In this document: piece after piece, positions 11,178-22,560 of the stretch
How positions within the stretch are numbered: position 1 is the stretch's first letter
Layout: each line of letters opens with the position of its first letter
Source: Cristatella mucedo
Lineage: Eukaryota > Bryozoa > Phylactolaemata > Cristatellidae
NCBI GenBank assembly: GCA_009760855.2
Contig: WPIO01000131.1
Span: 1,085,952 to 1,149,951, forward strand
Reading direction: 5' to 3'
DNA: 64,000 nt
The notes under the pieces: generated by a model
What the model was told of the DNA's origin: nothing
Seen by the model: the letters and a program-made list of their open reading frames with translations, nothing else
Database searches by the model: none
Program-made: the position numbers and the translations under genes

Positions 11178-14100
11178 CTGGCAAAGAAAAGCACACCATC
11201 GCCGTCAATCTGGCAGTGCTTGACAACTGGCTACCGGCTAAAAGGCCGGGTGCTGCATAAGCGAACAATCACCGCCGAAGGCGCTTTGGCAGGCCTACGT
11301 AAGCCCACCGACAAAGTTTTGGGAAGATGACAAAAGTAAATCCTAGCCGACATCGCACTACCACTGTAACTTAAAACTTATCAGTGGACGCTTGAATAAG
11401 TCAGAAGGCAGCCACGAGGTGATGCCTGCTTTGCATTAGGGGCAGATCACGAGAGGCTGCTAGTGAGTGGTCGTTGCAATTTTAACCGTGATTTCTTTGA
11501 CCTGCCGTGCTGGGGGAGGCCATATTTTTCAAGTCGGTGGCAGGGAAGGATAGTAGGCTAAGGCAAATTTGGCTGGTTACACCTTTAAGGAAATAAGCTG
11601 CCAGTGCATCCTGGACTACCTCTGTCTGATGTCAACGATAGCGAGTTTCGGCATGTAGTATTTTTACACCAACGTCCTTCCTCAGGCATCGGCCTGTTGC
11701 TCCTATAACCAAGAAGCAATGTACCACACCCTGAAGGCCCTTGGGGGACACGCCCTCCCTGTGGGCAATTAGGGGACAAAACTGAAGTTCTAAACGCAAA
11801 CAAAACTGAAGTTCTGTAAGTAAACCGAGTTCCTTGTTGCTGTTCTTCATCGACTGGCAGAAAAGCACAGACTCAGCCAAGGAGCCATCTAGGTGAATGC
11901 TATGTGAATACAATGAATAATATAAATAAAAAGTGCCACCTACCCACATAATAAGTGAGGTTTGTTACTTAGTCTGTAAGTCTAGCAGAGTTGTGATGTC
12001 ACCTTTACAATGAGTCCTTCGAGATATACGTATGGTAATATTACGACGACAAAGCAACAATATGTGTCCAAAAAAAAGAACTAGTTAGGTAATTTGCTAT
12101 GTAGCTGCAACATACACTCTCATAGTTGGTATGGGGCATTACAATAGTAGAACTTGAACGGACAATGAACTTGAAAGGGTTGTTCAAAGGGAGGCCATGG
12201 CGTTTCAGCAGCTTTCGGTCCCTTAGCTACGATCTCTTTGCTGTCGCGCAAACTGGCGACTGGCCGATCTGGCCCTCTCTAGCTTTTGCTTGGACCAGCT
12301 GAGTTGGCGTATTGGAATGCTATTAGTGTGAGCGTGACCTACCAGAAGTCGTGATGCCTTGGCCTATATAATAATAAGCGATAGACATGGATAAATTAAT
12401 TATGTGCCCACGATTCTTCGTGGGCTGCGCCTTCGGCCCATCATTATGGACCGGCGAGTTTTCAGGGCAATGAATTAGGAAAGACAATGAGAAAAGTAAG
12501 TTGCATATAAGCGCAAATTTCGAAGACAGCATCGAGAAAAACGAGCAACAAATAAATTTGCTTAGTACCACACTGCCGAAACTCAATAGAAACGTCGCAT
12601 TCGACAACTCTACTACAAGAGGAGACTATGGAAGAAGCCTTGGATCATCATGCTGGCAATGCTCAGCGAACGCCTCATTTGTGACAAGGTCATGAAAGCA
12701 ACCGCCTTACCTAGTGTGCCATTACGGCTCACCGATTAACATGGATTTCAAAGCTAAAGATGCCCATCAAATGTGAAAACGTCAATGGAGAACCATCCCT
12801 CAAACTAAAACCAAAGGGATCGGGCAACGTGTGACCTCTATTAACTAAAAGCCTGAAAATATGGCTATTTGGTCGTCAAAAAGGTCATACAGCACCGGTT
12901 TCAAAAACCATTGTGGAAGTAGGCGACCGTCCTGACCTAGTAATGACACATGCAGGCAAACAAGTATCCTTGATGCTAGCTGGGTTTAGAGATTAATGCA
13001 GTTTTGGGCTTCCAAAAGTAGTACTCCTACTGTCATTTCCGGTGCACATGCTAAAGACCTGTGGTCAGATTTTTTGATGCTGTATATAGAACAATGTTAG
13101 CTAAGAGATTTCAGTTTCTTCGAAATTTACCAGCCAACCAAGGAGAATTACTTGCATTCATCCCTCTTTGAGGTAAACTGCAGCATTTTGGGACAGCCTG
13201 ACAGTAAATGCAGCACAAGCAGGCGTATCAAGCAAACTTCCAGCAGGCAAGGCAAGTCTCTGCAACGTGATGGTAGGAAAATGCCGATGCTTTGCAAGAG
13301 CTCGTAGAGTGCATTGCCAGCCTCAGCCAGAGCTCGTAGCCACTGAGTGGCTCAAGCCTCAGCTGCCTCAGCTAAACAGCCTTGTATCTCGTGTCTATCT
13401 TCATGAAGAGAAAAATAAACAAAAACAGAGAGCAAGACAGCTTTCTGGTTTACTTACAAACAAGGGATAAAAAACCTGAAATTTCCAAGTCATCATAGTA
13501 GTCTGTATAGCACTCAACGTTTAGGTGCAGTGGTTGAGCGTAAAAATGAAGGTGGGAGGGAAAAGAATTAAAACATGACCTCTCAGTACAGTAACATTGC
13601 AACTCCATCGAGCAGAATGAAATTAAACGTCATGGCCTCAAGACTTTTACAATATTCCACAACTAAGATGCAAGTGTCTAGACACTCGACAGTCTTGATA
13701 GCCAGCCAAAAATAAACATTGAGGCAGAGGCTCACACGGTTTCAGAGCTGTATCCTGTAGCAACCACTGGCTACCCAATGGCCTGCCAGCTGTTGAGGTC
13801 AATCCTCCTAGCTCGAGGTCAGACACACTAGAACCAACATCAATCTTGTCGTGGCAAACAAAGGACACTTCCCTTAGGCCACTTGGTCTAACCGGACTAA
13901 CCCTTGCAGCCTGCCGTTCGCTCTGGTCGCTCATGTCTTCCCCCTCTCCTATAGAGAGATCATGAATAGTCCATAACCTGACTATGGGTTAATATCCATT
14001 AACGAAAGCGTTCGCCAACAAACGTAGCAGGCCTGCTGCAGACTAGCTGAGTAGCCTCAGTGGGTAGCCTCCATCCAGCTTGCAGAGCTTCTGCTGTCAG

Positions 14101-14706
14101 CTAGGAGCCACTTTGAGTGCTAACGACCAGTACACACAGACAGTGACTACAGACAGTGACTACAGCAGATAACTTCAATAATACTGGGTAAATTCAGGCT
14201 GAAATGATCAGGCAATACTGATATGGCGACATCACTGGTGAATTTTCTCCAATCGCGACCTAAGAGGCACCGAAGAAATTTAGCCAATGCCTCTGGATTC
14301 AATGCCTAAAACTAAGCTTATAAAGGTTTGGGCTAATCACTTCCAGCACTTGAAGCACTTGATCACTTTCGGTGTTGCTAACAGCCCTCTAAGCAGAAAT
14401 TGCATTACTAACGACAGGTATTACTCAAAGCAGCAATATTGGAAGAGGTGGTAGTCTACATGTATTGTTGACATGCACACTCTAAGCAGACATTACATTA
14501 CTAACGACAGGTACAACTCAGAGCACCAATATTGAAAGGGGTGGTGGTCTACACATACTGTACACATGCACAGCCATTATTGTAAAATTGTAGGAAAAGG
14601 TGCAGCATTGTGGTGAGGTTATTGCGACACGAATGGTAGCTGAAAATATCCGGAAGCTACTTCGACAACAAACAGCAAAGCCAAGTAAGTGGTCATTAAC
14701 CTATAC
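11178..14706 (-). other. ZZZ3: ZZZ3 intron, 3.5 kb
   Basis: Bounded by donor AAG|GTATAG and acceptor CTTTGCCAG. It contains a tandem duplication at 14387-14572 and no recognised element otherwise. A 95-codon minus frame at 13647-13934 was considered and rejected as a cassette exon. Confidence 0.75.
14387..14572. repeat. Tandem duplication, unit about 93 bp
   Basis: Two copies each begin CTCTAAGCAGA and contain CATTACTAACGACAGGTA and CAATATTG. They start at 14387 and 14480 and differ by scattered substitutions. Intronic in ZZZ3. Confidence 0.85.
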
Positions 14707-14808
14707 CTTGTTTTTGCTGTGATAACTTGCCAAATTAGGAATCCTGCCAGGCACGGGCAGGCCTGCTTTGGCCAGCTTAATGAAGTACTTCTGTATCCGA
14801 CTGGCGAC
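14707..14808 (-). CDS. ZZZ3: ZZZ3 exon: end of SANT/Myb domain
   Basis: 34 codons, phase 0 on both sides. The acceptor is GTGCTGTAG and the donor AAG|GTATAG. The peptide [20 protein letters not shown] then GRIPNL is nearly identical to human ZZZ3 ([26 protein letters not shown]): the third helix of the SANT/Myb domain and the conserved segment after it. The last residues ASYHSKNK replace human YIYSKKSS, and the distance to the RR of the next exon equals that in human, which fixes the donor at 14706. Confidence 0.93.
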
Positions 14809-15045
14809 CTACAGCACCAAGTGCATGCACAACACACTTACACAGGCGCAGGGGGACGCACAAGGCTCGGGGCAAGCCGCAAGAGTGACTATAAAACTAA
14901 ACTAAAACTTGTTTTATCTGCTTTGTGGCTACTCATCACTGCATTTGCCAACCAAGGTCAGCAGCAGCTGCTCACGGTGGCCAGCAAGAACTGCTAGGGT
15001 GCCCAGACGACGGCTGACTGGGAGAGTAGTGAGGCTACTACATGC

Positions 15046-15290
15046 CTGATGATATGTGCGGTTGCCGAGTGCATCGGCGATCTTCTGAAAGCGGCGAGCC
15101 TCGACCTCCTCGGGCGGAAACTCGACCAGCAGCTCCTCGAGGCGCCGCTGCTCCGCGCTGGTCCACAGCTGATTGAACGTCTGCGGTTTGCTCTCATCCT
15201 TGACTCGGCCACGCACCACCGTGGCGCCTTCAGCTGCAGTGGCCATGGCGATTGCTGCTGCTGCAGCGCTGCCACCGCCGTGCTTCTTCC
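15046..15290 (-). CDS. ZZZ3: ZZZ3 exon: SANT/Myb domain
   Basis: Acceptor TTGTTCAG; two bases complete an Arg codon from the previous exon, then 81 codons. After an Ala-rich lead, [37 protein letters not shown] and [14 protein letters not shown] match the ZZZ3 SANT domain (human IRGRLCDDTKPETFNQLW ... [21 protein letters not shown]). The SANT domain supports protein and chromatin contacts within ATAC. The conserved order ...NRTYHQ|VASRIQ... places the donor at CAG|GCATGT, so the following intron starts with GC rather than GT. No in-phase GT donor keeps the domain intact. Confidence 0.92.
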
Positions 15291-16080
15291 CTGAACAAGA
15301 GATCATGCTCCATCAGCCAACGATGATGGTGTTAAAATGCACTCGAGTAGTTAACAAGTCAAAGACGATGCACATGAAAACAGTGTACTGAGATATACCG
15401 GCAATGCTGAATGACCAGTGCATCCTGATTCCAATAAGATACAGACCTCACGGTTTAGTTCAAAGTATAAGCATGCAAAAAAGGGCATCTGCCGAAGATA
15501 GGCCCATCGACCACATCTGCCATTAACAAAAAAATTTCATGATAGTTTACCAAGTAGATAGGTGGCAGTCCACCAACACATCAGATCAGGGGATGAACCA
15601 TTTAGAGACTAGCCGACTTATTACTGACCCCGAAGGCACGCCATGACAGTGAGGTAATATATAAGCAAGCTGATTTGATAGCTTCGTTTATATAGCGGCG
15701 TCGGCAATCACTTCACTTGCTGAGGGCAATACACATTTGCCTGCTGCAGGGATCGAAACTACAACCAGAAGCGTGAAATGCTAGTTCCTAACCCTTCGGC
15801 CGAGATCCAGATGGGGCCAGATACTAAAGTATTCAACCTATTGAAGGCCTGCCAGGCAGCAAATGCACTCACCTGCCTTTGCAGCTTGGAGGAGAAGCAC
15901 CCTGTAGCATTTCTACCATAAACCTCTCACGGCTGCATAAACTCGTTGCTATAACTTGCCAGCGCACTAAAGAGTGCAGAGCTATTATTCATGCACTGCC
16001 CCTGTCAAGAGTGGTGTGTGCTATTAACTCGGAGAAAGCTAAAGGAACACTTGCAGCAGGGTATGCAGAAATACACTCAC

Positions 16081-16354
16081 TCAACAAAGGCGTCACGTCG
16101 AGCTGTTTGCCTCGTGTCGCATGCTTCCGCAGTGGGTTGTCACCCAGGCTGGTTGCGTATTTTTCCCAGTCGACAGTCGGCAGCTTGGCGATGGCCTGAG
16201 GCTGCGGGATGCCCAAGTCAACTCGATTCTGGAGCTTCTCAACAAACGTCAGCGGTGAGTGCAGTGCTCGGTCCTTGAGATCTATCAACTTGTCTAGGTC
16301 ACGCAGGGCTTTGCTTCTTTGTGCTTCGAGCACAGCTATGGTCCTTAGAAGTAC
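16081..16354 (-). CDS. ZZZ3: ZZZ3 exon: coiled-coil and FVEKLQ region
   Basis: Acceptor CTATGTAG, phase 0. Donor A|GTGAGTG, leaving one base that completes Arg with the next exon. The peptide VLLRTIAVLEAQRSKALRDL ... FVEKLQNRVDLGIPQPQAIA ... LPTVDW...YATSLGDN follows human ZZZ3 (LLQTIAVLEAQRSQAVQDL ... [20 protein letters not shown] ... LPEIVW...YTHSLGN). The first part is a predicted coiled coil. Conservation here is as strong as in the named domains. Confidence 0.93.
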
Positions 16355-16569
16355 CTACATAGAGGAAAGCACAACAGCTCAGATTAGACAGTCAACCAAT
16401 AATCAGGGGGGGCCGGCATGATCTCCACGAGCTGGCAAGCTTATGGCAACGACCAAGAAGGACGAGTGGGCGATGCAAGCTCCTAATTCTTTCTGGCTTT
16501 TCATCAGAAATACATCGGCAGCCACTGCATGAATTCCGAGTGTACATTTAGAAAAAAATCGTTTGCCAG

Positions 16570-17030
16570 AAAAGCTCCACAGTCAACTCGACTTTCAGCT
16601 ACATACCGCTCCAAAAATGTGGGCATGCTTCGACAAGGATACCACAGGAACGTTAGTCATTGCATTTGCAACATGTGCCTATAGTTACATAGTTCACTCT
16701 CACACTCTTTCCTGCCGGCACAATAATATGCTTACCAGTTGGCGCATAACTGCAGCTAAACAAGCTGTGAACGTTGCAACTGCAGCATTACACAGCCTCT
16801 CATCGACTGGCATTGGCCCCACATCAAGCAATCTAGCAACTTCAAGGTCCTGTCACTCAGGTTGAGATCACTCCATTCTCTGGCTCTTTGGTTCTGATTC
16901 CTCGGGCATCCTCTCATACCACTACAAGTCTGACTCGGGTCTTCTAGCTCAATGTCTAGTCAACCACTTCCCCTCTGTAGATCTTGTTTTCAGTACCAAC
17001 ACTTCCACATCCTGGAACTGGCTACTAACT
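16570..17030 (+). mobile_element. LINE fragment, family A-like, heavily decayed
   Basis: Traces of the RT C-terminal region in changing frames: 'CTACATACCGCTCCAAAAATG', 'TGCTTCGACAAGGATACCAC' and 'CGTTAGTCATTGCATTTGCA' correspond to LHNIAKIRACLDKDTT and LVHAFVT of better copies. Boundaries are approximate. Confidence 0.55.
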
Positions 17031-17345
17031 GACATTATGTATCTCCATCTGTAACTCCACAAAGACATAAAGACTATGTGGGTGTTACACAGAGTTTTGT
17101 ATAGCGCACTCACAGCCTAAGCAGCTTTCGGTACACATTCGGTAGCCAACAGTCTTCGTCTCACGAAATAAAGAGAAAGTGGGAAGCATAGCAGAGTCAG
17201 GAGAGCAGTTGAGGTAGTGAGTAGCATGGAAGTAGCAGCTCAGGACCGCTGAAAAGGATGAGCCATAGTCGGCAGCAGACTATCACGCCATCCTCTGACT
17301 TGACGGTATATGAAAGGAAGTTAAAAATCCATCTATTCCTCACAG
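17030..17345 (-). mobile_element. LINE family B 3' end, with other LINE debris
   Basis: 17030-17275 is nearly the same as 24550-24795 (shared 'aactccacaaagacataaag', 'tttgtatagcgcactcacag'), the 3' end of the family B copy there. From 17283 a short plus-strand piece resembles the end of a LINE ORF (LKIHLFLTAF-like). Confidence 0.75.
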
Positions 17346-17460
17346 CATTTGCTTCATTCATGCACATTGCCACTGACAATGCTAACAATGCTTAATGTGA
17401 AGGAATAAAACATTAATATAGAGCCCTGTGAGAACTAAATATCTTTCTGGGCACTTAACG

Positions 17461-18830
17461 CATATTAATAATAATATTATTATTATTATTATTACTACAG
17501 TTAATAAAGCGCCCTCAGAAAACTCAATCTCTTTCTATGTGCTTTACATTTGCTGCAAAGGAAACACGATCGAATGGTGAGAGGTATCGTGCTTAATAAA
17601 CACCATGAATAACATGGTTAGGGGTGACATGACAGTGTCAGCATGCAAGTGGGGTTAGTGGCAGCATGCATCTTGTCAGCATGCATAAGCCCATAAAGGA
17701 CGAATCATGGGGAACCACTAGATGCTGCCATAAAAAGGAGCATTTTATTTTTTTCTTTTAATGTGGTCAAGTCAGGGGATGTCGTGATGCAAGTCGGGAG
17801 TGAGTTCCAGGCTTCGGGAGGGTACGAACTAAATGCAGGGTCTCCAAAGGATTTCAGGTTTGTAGGAGGTATAGGTAAACAGTTAATTTCCGAAACACTG
17901 GTGGCAGGATGTTTGGCCCGGTGGGGGAGTAGATCTGAGAGGTAGGCTGGAGCCAAAGACTAAAAGGACATAAAAGTGAGCGATAAAACTTTGAAGTCAA
18001 TCAGTTGCTTGACTGGTAGCCAGTGCAGGACGGCGAGAAGTGGTGTGATGTGGCAACTGCGACGCTCACAACAGACAAGCCTAGCTGCCGAGTTTTGCAC
18101 CAGATGTAAGCGCCTCATTGCATAGGCCGGTAGGCCAGCAAGCAGTGAGTTACAAAAGTCAAGATGGGATGTCAAAAATGCATGGACCAACTAAGATGCA
18201 GTATCCTTATCTAAACAAGCCGGTATTTTAGCCATCTCATGTAGCTGAAAGTAGGCAGACTTGATTGTGGAGCTGATGTGGTCGTCTAAGGAAAGGTCAC
18301 TTTGGAACAAGACACCTAGATTTCGTGCAGATTCAACAGGACATATGCTGGCAGAACCAATTTTGAGTGTTAGGCCTTTCCAATATCTGAATCATATTTG
18401 GTTTGCCCACAGCTAGTATGGTTGCTTTATCATCATTCAATTTAAGAATGTTTGCTGCCATCCATGTGGGGATATCATTAACACATGCAGCAAGGGAGTT
18501 GAGAGAATTCGAGGTGCTCAAAGTCTGGGAGGGATCAAAGCATAGGTACAACTGAGTGTCATCCCCATAGACATGAAAGCCTAGACTGTGGTTGGCAATC
18601 ACATCGGCAAGAGGGAGAGTATACACCCTGAAATAAACAGGACCTCGCATGGAGCCCTGAGGTACCCCATTTTCAGAGGTCTCTTGGATAATCTTTGTCC
18701 ATTCACATCAATACTCTGGAGTCTCCCTCTGAGACAGGACCTGAACCATTGCAGAGCTGTGCTAGTGATGCCCAGGCGAGAAGAGAGGTGCTCAATAAGA
18801 ACTTGGGAAGGAAGCATGTCGATTTGTCAG
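17461..18830 (-). mobile_element. LINE family A copy with RT core
   Basis: Minus strand, 5' to 3'. RT fingers/palm lie at 18817-18600 (LSSRLGITSTALQWFRSCL). The catalytic palm motif FHVYGDDTQLYLCF is at about 18580-18540. ANILKLNDDKATILAVGK, then [38 protein letters not shown] and HRAKHPATSVSE follow, then the 3' UTR and tail at 17461-17560. The reading frame is broken by stops and frameshifts, but the YGDD aspartates are intact. The 5' half is missing. Confidence 0.88.
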
Positions 18831-18839
18831 TGATAACAT

Positions 18840-19200
18840 ACATTTTCAGAACGAACAAGCACCAAGGATAAATGACAAACGATGGAGCAAGTGAAGTGAG
18901 GTGTGGATGACTTTTAGCTTAATTTTAAATGTCATGTAAGAGTCAGTAGGTGATATGACATCAGTCGATAATGAGTTCTACGCTTTGGGGGCTCTCACAC
19001 GCACACTAGAGGCAAGGTCTACAATTAATTTGAGGTTTACTAGAGGCACAGTTAAATGACAAGACAGAAGGAACAGGTGACACGATGCGAAACCTGGTGA
19101 GAAAGTCTTAATGATGCAAAGGCTACATAAAGAAAATAATAAATTTGAGCAGTGCAATATGGAATATAAATATCTCCTTAACAATAATGAGCTTACGTAT
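18840..19200 (-). mobile_element. Divergent LINE C-terminal fragment
   Basis: The minus-strand frame reads LPLVNLKLIVDLASSVRVRA-like sequence, then FKIKLKVIHTSLH. This corresponds in order to the '[19 protein letters not shown]...WNSLPT...FKRNLKT' end of family A but is too diverged to belong to it. Probably a third LINE family. Confidence 0.5.
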
Positions 19201-19582
19201 GCAGAAACCGTGCATATTGTATCACTGATCAGTTGCTATATTCCTTTTTTTGCATATTTTAAAATGAAACACTAGCAAAAACAAAGTAGTCACACATCAT
19301 TCTATTACGGTAATGCAAATTCTTAGGGTGTGTAAATATTTTCAGCTGCTACTAATATCATGAACATGGTCGAACAAGATTTTATTTTCACATACTCAGC
19401 AGCAGCACTCTACATAAAATAATCAAGACATAAGTGTATCGTTAAAGAAAGGAACACAATTACATTCAAACTGACTATTCTGCTAGACACTGTATCATAG
19501 ACTGGAATACTGCCAAGACACACATGTCAAACTAGTACCTTCAAAAGCATAAATTCAGAAAGCCCGAATTGCAGGCTAATAC

Positions 19583-19681
19583 CTGGTAGTCAGGATTTCC
19601 CTTCAGGGCAGCATGATCTGACTCGAAATAGAATGGTTGCTCAATGCCATCGACATGTTCATCACTCGAGCTCAGTGCATC
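19583..19681 (-). CDS. ZZZ3: ZZZ3 most upstream exon identified
   Basis: 33 codons, phase 0 on both sides, between acceptor AATATTTCAG and donor CAG|GTATTA. The peptide reads DALSSSDEH ... QPFYFESDHAALKGNPDYQ. The last part matches human ZZZ3 (VYYFESDHVALKHNKDYQ), which sits immediately before the LLQTIAVLEAQR coiled coil, exactly as here. In vertebrates roughly the first 60 percent of the protein is a poorly conserved, disordered N-terminus. Its counterpart must lie above 19681 or be much shorter in this species; I could not identify those exons or the promoter. Confidence 0.92.
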
Positions 19682-20149
19682 CTGAAATATTAAGAATCAG
19701 ATTAGGACAGCATCCCATATCGATTACGTCTTAGTCTGTAATGACATCCACAAAAATCATTCTGCAATTGCAGGTCTTTCCTGTATTGCTCACATAAACT
19801 AAACCCTATTCTCAATAATAGTTTAAACGATGTGAGCTGATTGATGCAGGACCTTCAACAAACATACACACAATCATCACTGCCTATACTAAACATGCCT
19901 TTGTCACTGACAAACGCCACCCACTTGCATTCCAGCTGTAAGGTGGCACGACAGACTTGGTCAATGTACAGCCAATCTATTATTCAAGATACAGTGGCAC
20001 CAAGAATTTCGTATCGTGAGATCGCATGTAACCTAAGCAGCATAAGCATGAATCCAGGCCGGTAATTCTTGGGTGTGAATATGATGGCATTATTGGAATG
20101 AGTATAGCTTATACAGAATGCTAATATGCCTAAAATTAGGGAATCTGGG

Positions 20150-21058
20150 TGCACATCCGCACATGGATGGCCGCAAATTTTCTATAACTAAACAATGATA
20201 AAACTAACTTACTAGTTATGGACAAACCCAGTGTGATTCAGAAATTGGAAAGGCTGACTCTCAAAATTGGCTCTGCCAGCATATCTCCTGTTGAATCAGC
20301 ACGAAATCTAGGTGTCATGTTCCAAAGTGACCTCTCTCAAGTTGGTCCATGCATTCCTGACATCCCGTCTCGATTTCTGCAACTTACTGCTTACTGGCCT
20401 ACCGGCATGTGCGATCAAGCGATTGCAGCTGGTGCAAAACTCTGCAGCTAGGCTTGTCTGTCGTGAGCGACGCAGTTGCCACATCACACCACTTCTCGCC
20501 GACCTGCACTGGCTACCAGTCAAGCAACGGATTGACTTCAAGGTTTCGTCGTTCACTTGTAGGTCACTTCATTCTTTGGCTCCAGCCTACCTCTCAGATC
20601 TACTCCCCCACCAGGCTAAGCATCGTACTACCTGATTTTCGGAATCCAAAAGTCTACCAATACCTCGTAAAAACCTCAAATCCTTTGCAGACCGTGCATT
20701 TACTTCGTATGCTCCCAAAGCCTGAAACCCACTCCCGACTCACGTCAGAACATCCCCTGACTTGACCACATTTATAAAGGAACTTAAAAACACATATTTA
20801 GGACAGCATTTAGTGGGTCCCCGTCATTCGTCCTTCATGTGCTTATGCGTGCTGACACTGTGCATGCTGCCACTAACCACACTTGCATGCTGACCCTGTG
20901 CATGTCACCCCTAACCATGTTATTCATGTTAGTTATCAAGCATGACATTTCTCACCATTCAATTGCGTTTCCCTTTGCCGAAAATGTAAAGCGCTTAGAG
21001 AGAGATTGAGTTCTCTGAGGGCGCTTTATCAGGTGCAGTATCATTATTATTATTATTA
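20150..21058 (+). mobile_element. LINE family A copy, 5'-truncated
   Basis: Starts in the RT region (MDKPSVIQKLERLTLKIGS ... [13 protein letters not shown]). A deletion of about 75 bp then joins directly to [39 protein letters not shown] and [11 protein letters not shown]. The 3' UTR, hairpin and (ATT)n end at 21058. A premature stop follows HRTT. Confidence 0.88.
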
Positions 21059-22300
21059 GCATGCGGGTTTTGAATCTAGGTAGGTCGAAAAGCTCGCAAA
21101 CGGAATCACTGTACGTGTTGAGGAGCCACATCTACTACTAATCAGAAAGAGATAGGATATTAGCTTCTATATAAAAAGCACTTATGCGTGGAGGGAGATA
21201 CGGATTCGCACGAGGCTGACCAGTGAGTAGCCAGTACACGTCAGACTCGGGTCTACCATTGCCTGACAAGAGCAATGGAATGCACAACTTATGCAACGCT
21301 GGATAACATATGACTGCACACACGAAGTAACCTCCAAAATGCACCAAGACTCTATCTCATCAAGTTACACAGAAAAATATGAACATAAATAATAGCACAT
21401 CATAAATTTCGTCCTACGATATCGCAAGAAACTAAGCCACTCCAAACGACAAAACGAATGAGCATGTAAGCTGGGCTGACAAATTGAGGATAGCAGCAAT
21501 ATCAGTTATGTCGATTAAAAGTGTGCGGTTGGGTTATTTAATGACCGTCATCCATAGTTTAAGTTTTCTCCATCCATACTTTTATCGGTTTGACGAATCA
21601 TCGATGCCGATACAATAGTGAGAATGAAAGTATAGATGAAACGAAAGCACGGACTCCAAGTAACGAAAAACCAGAAGCGAGAAGAAAACTTCACATTAGA
21701 GCCAAACTCGCATTACATTTTAAGTACATACGCTTACGGAAAAGCTATTTAACCAAGCAGCACAAGTAAAAACAAGCCACTTGCCTGGCCGGGTTCCATA
21801 GAATCACGCTGCGCCCGATGGGGACAAAAATGGAATCGGTGCTTCTAGGCGTGAGGTACAGCTTCCGGCATGAGACACGGCTTACTATAGAAACCCCCGC
21901 TGCAGCTCTCAGCCGCTGGTTTTCCCGTTGAGTTATCTGGCTCGATCGCAATTCACCTTATATATAAAATAAGCACTTACACTGAAATTCTATTGATTCA
22001 GCTGGTCTGAGATATTCATACACGGCCAGAACGCCAATACCCGCTCTATTTGCGGTGGCTCTTCAACATATGGGTACTTGTTGCGCTTAATGATGCAGAA
22101 GCGAACATGGAACCGCTGAAGAAAAAAGCTTCGTATGTTAATGAAAAACGCAATATATTTTCTTATCTTTTCTTATTGGCGTAGATTAGAACATCCATCC
22201 TGCGTGTCACCTTCCCCGACTAGAAGCGCTACTCTGTACCCTAGTGTAGACGGAGCTACTGACATTTGATATAAAAGCGCTGGCTGTCGCTTAGCCTGGA
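21059..22300. other. Intergenic, nothing firmly identified
   Basis: No LINE tail or host exon recognised. A minus-strand frame at 21745-21951 (YLTPRSTDSIFVP; ends near CAA|GTGGCT) could be an upstream ZZZ3 exon by phase, but it has no resemblance to that protein, and the plus strand is also open there. Confidence 0.4.
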
Positions 22301-22315
22301 GGCCGGCCCCGTGCT

Positions 22316-22560
22316 GCACAGCAATGGCTCCGGCGGCGGCTTTTCTTGCGGAGTCTAACGGAGAGACGAGTGCGGATGTGAGCGACGAACGAGACTCAAT
22401 CTTTATTTCTCTCAACCCGTACTTATACGAGAGGTCGGCGAATCGCTGCAGCCGTCAAATGGCTCAACTATTGGCCGCCAGTGCGGAGTGCATTAGTATC
22501 AGGGCGCTGAGTGAATTACAGCACCTACATGCATCCTGCGCACACAGTATCACTTCCCCG
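22316..22560. repeat. Duplicated segment, copy 1 (partner at 24298-24500)
   Basis: Shares a block of about 100 bp at high identity with 24298-24430 (GAGTCTAACGGAGA, ACGAGTGCGGATGTGAGCGA, CGAACGAGACTCAAT), with weaker similarity beyond. Both copies keep the same plus frame open (LAESNG...SADVSDERDSIFISLN), but the differences are not clearly concentrated at third codon positions. Confidence 0.85.

Noticed and set aside
13647-13934. A 95-codon minus-strand frame as a ZZZ3 cassette exon
   Set aside because: The plausible acceptor (TCTCTATAG) would need one overhanging base while the preceding exon ends at phase 0, the orthologue has no such segment, and no convincing donor follows.
14707-14731. 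A GC donor (TTG|GCAAGT) for the exon ending GRIPNL
   Set aside because: It fits the GC consensus and phase 0, but the frame continues to a good GT donor (AAG|GTATAG at 14706), and the extra ASYHSKNK restores the human spacing exactly.
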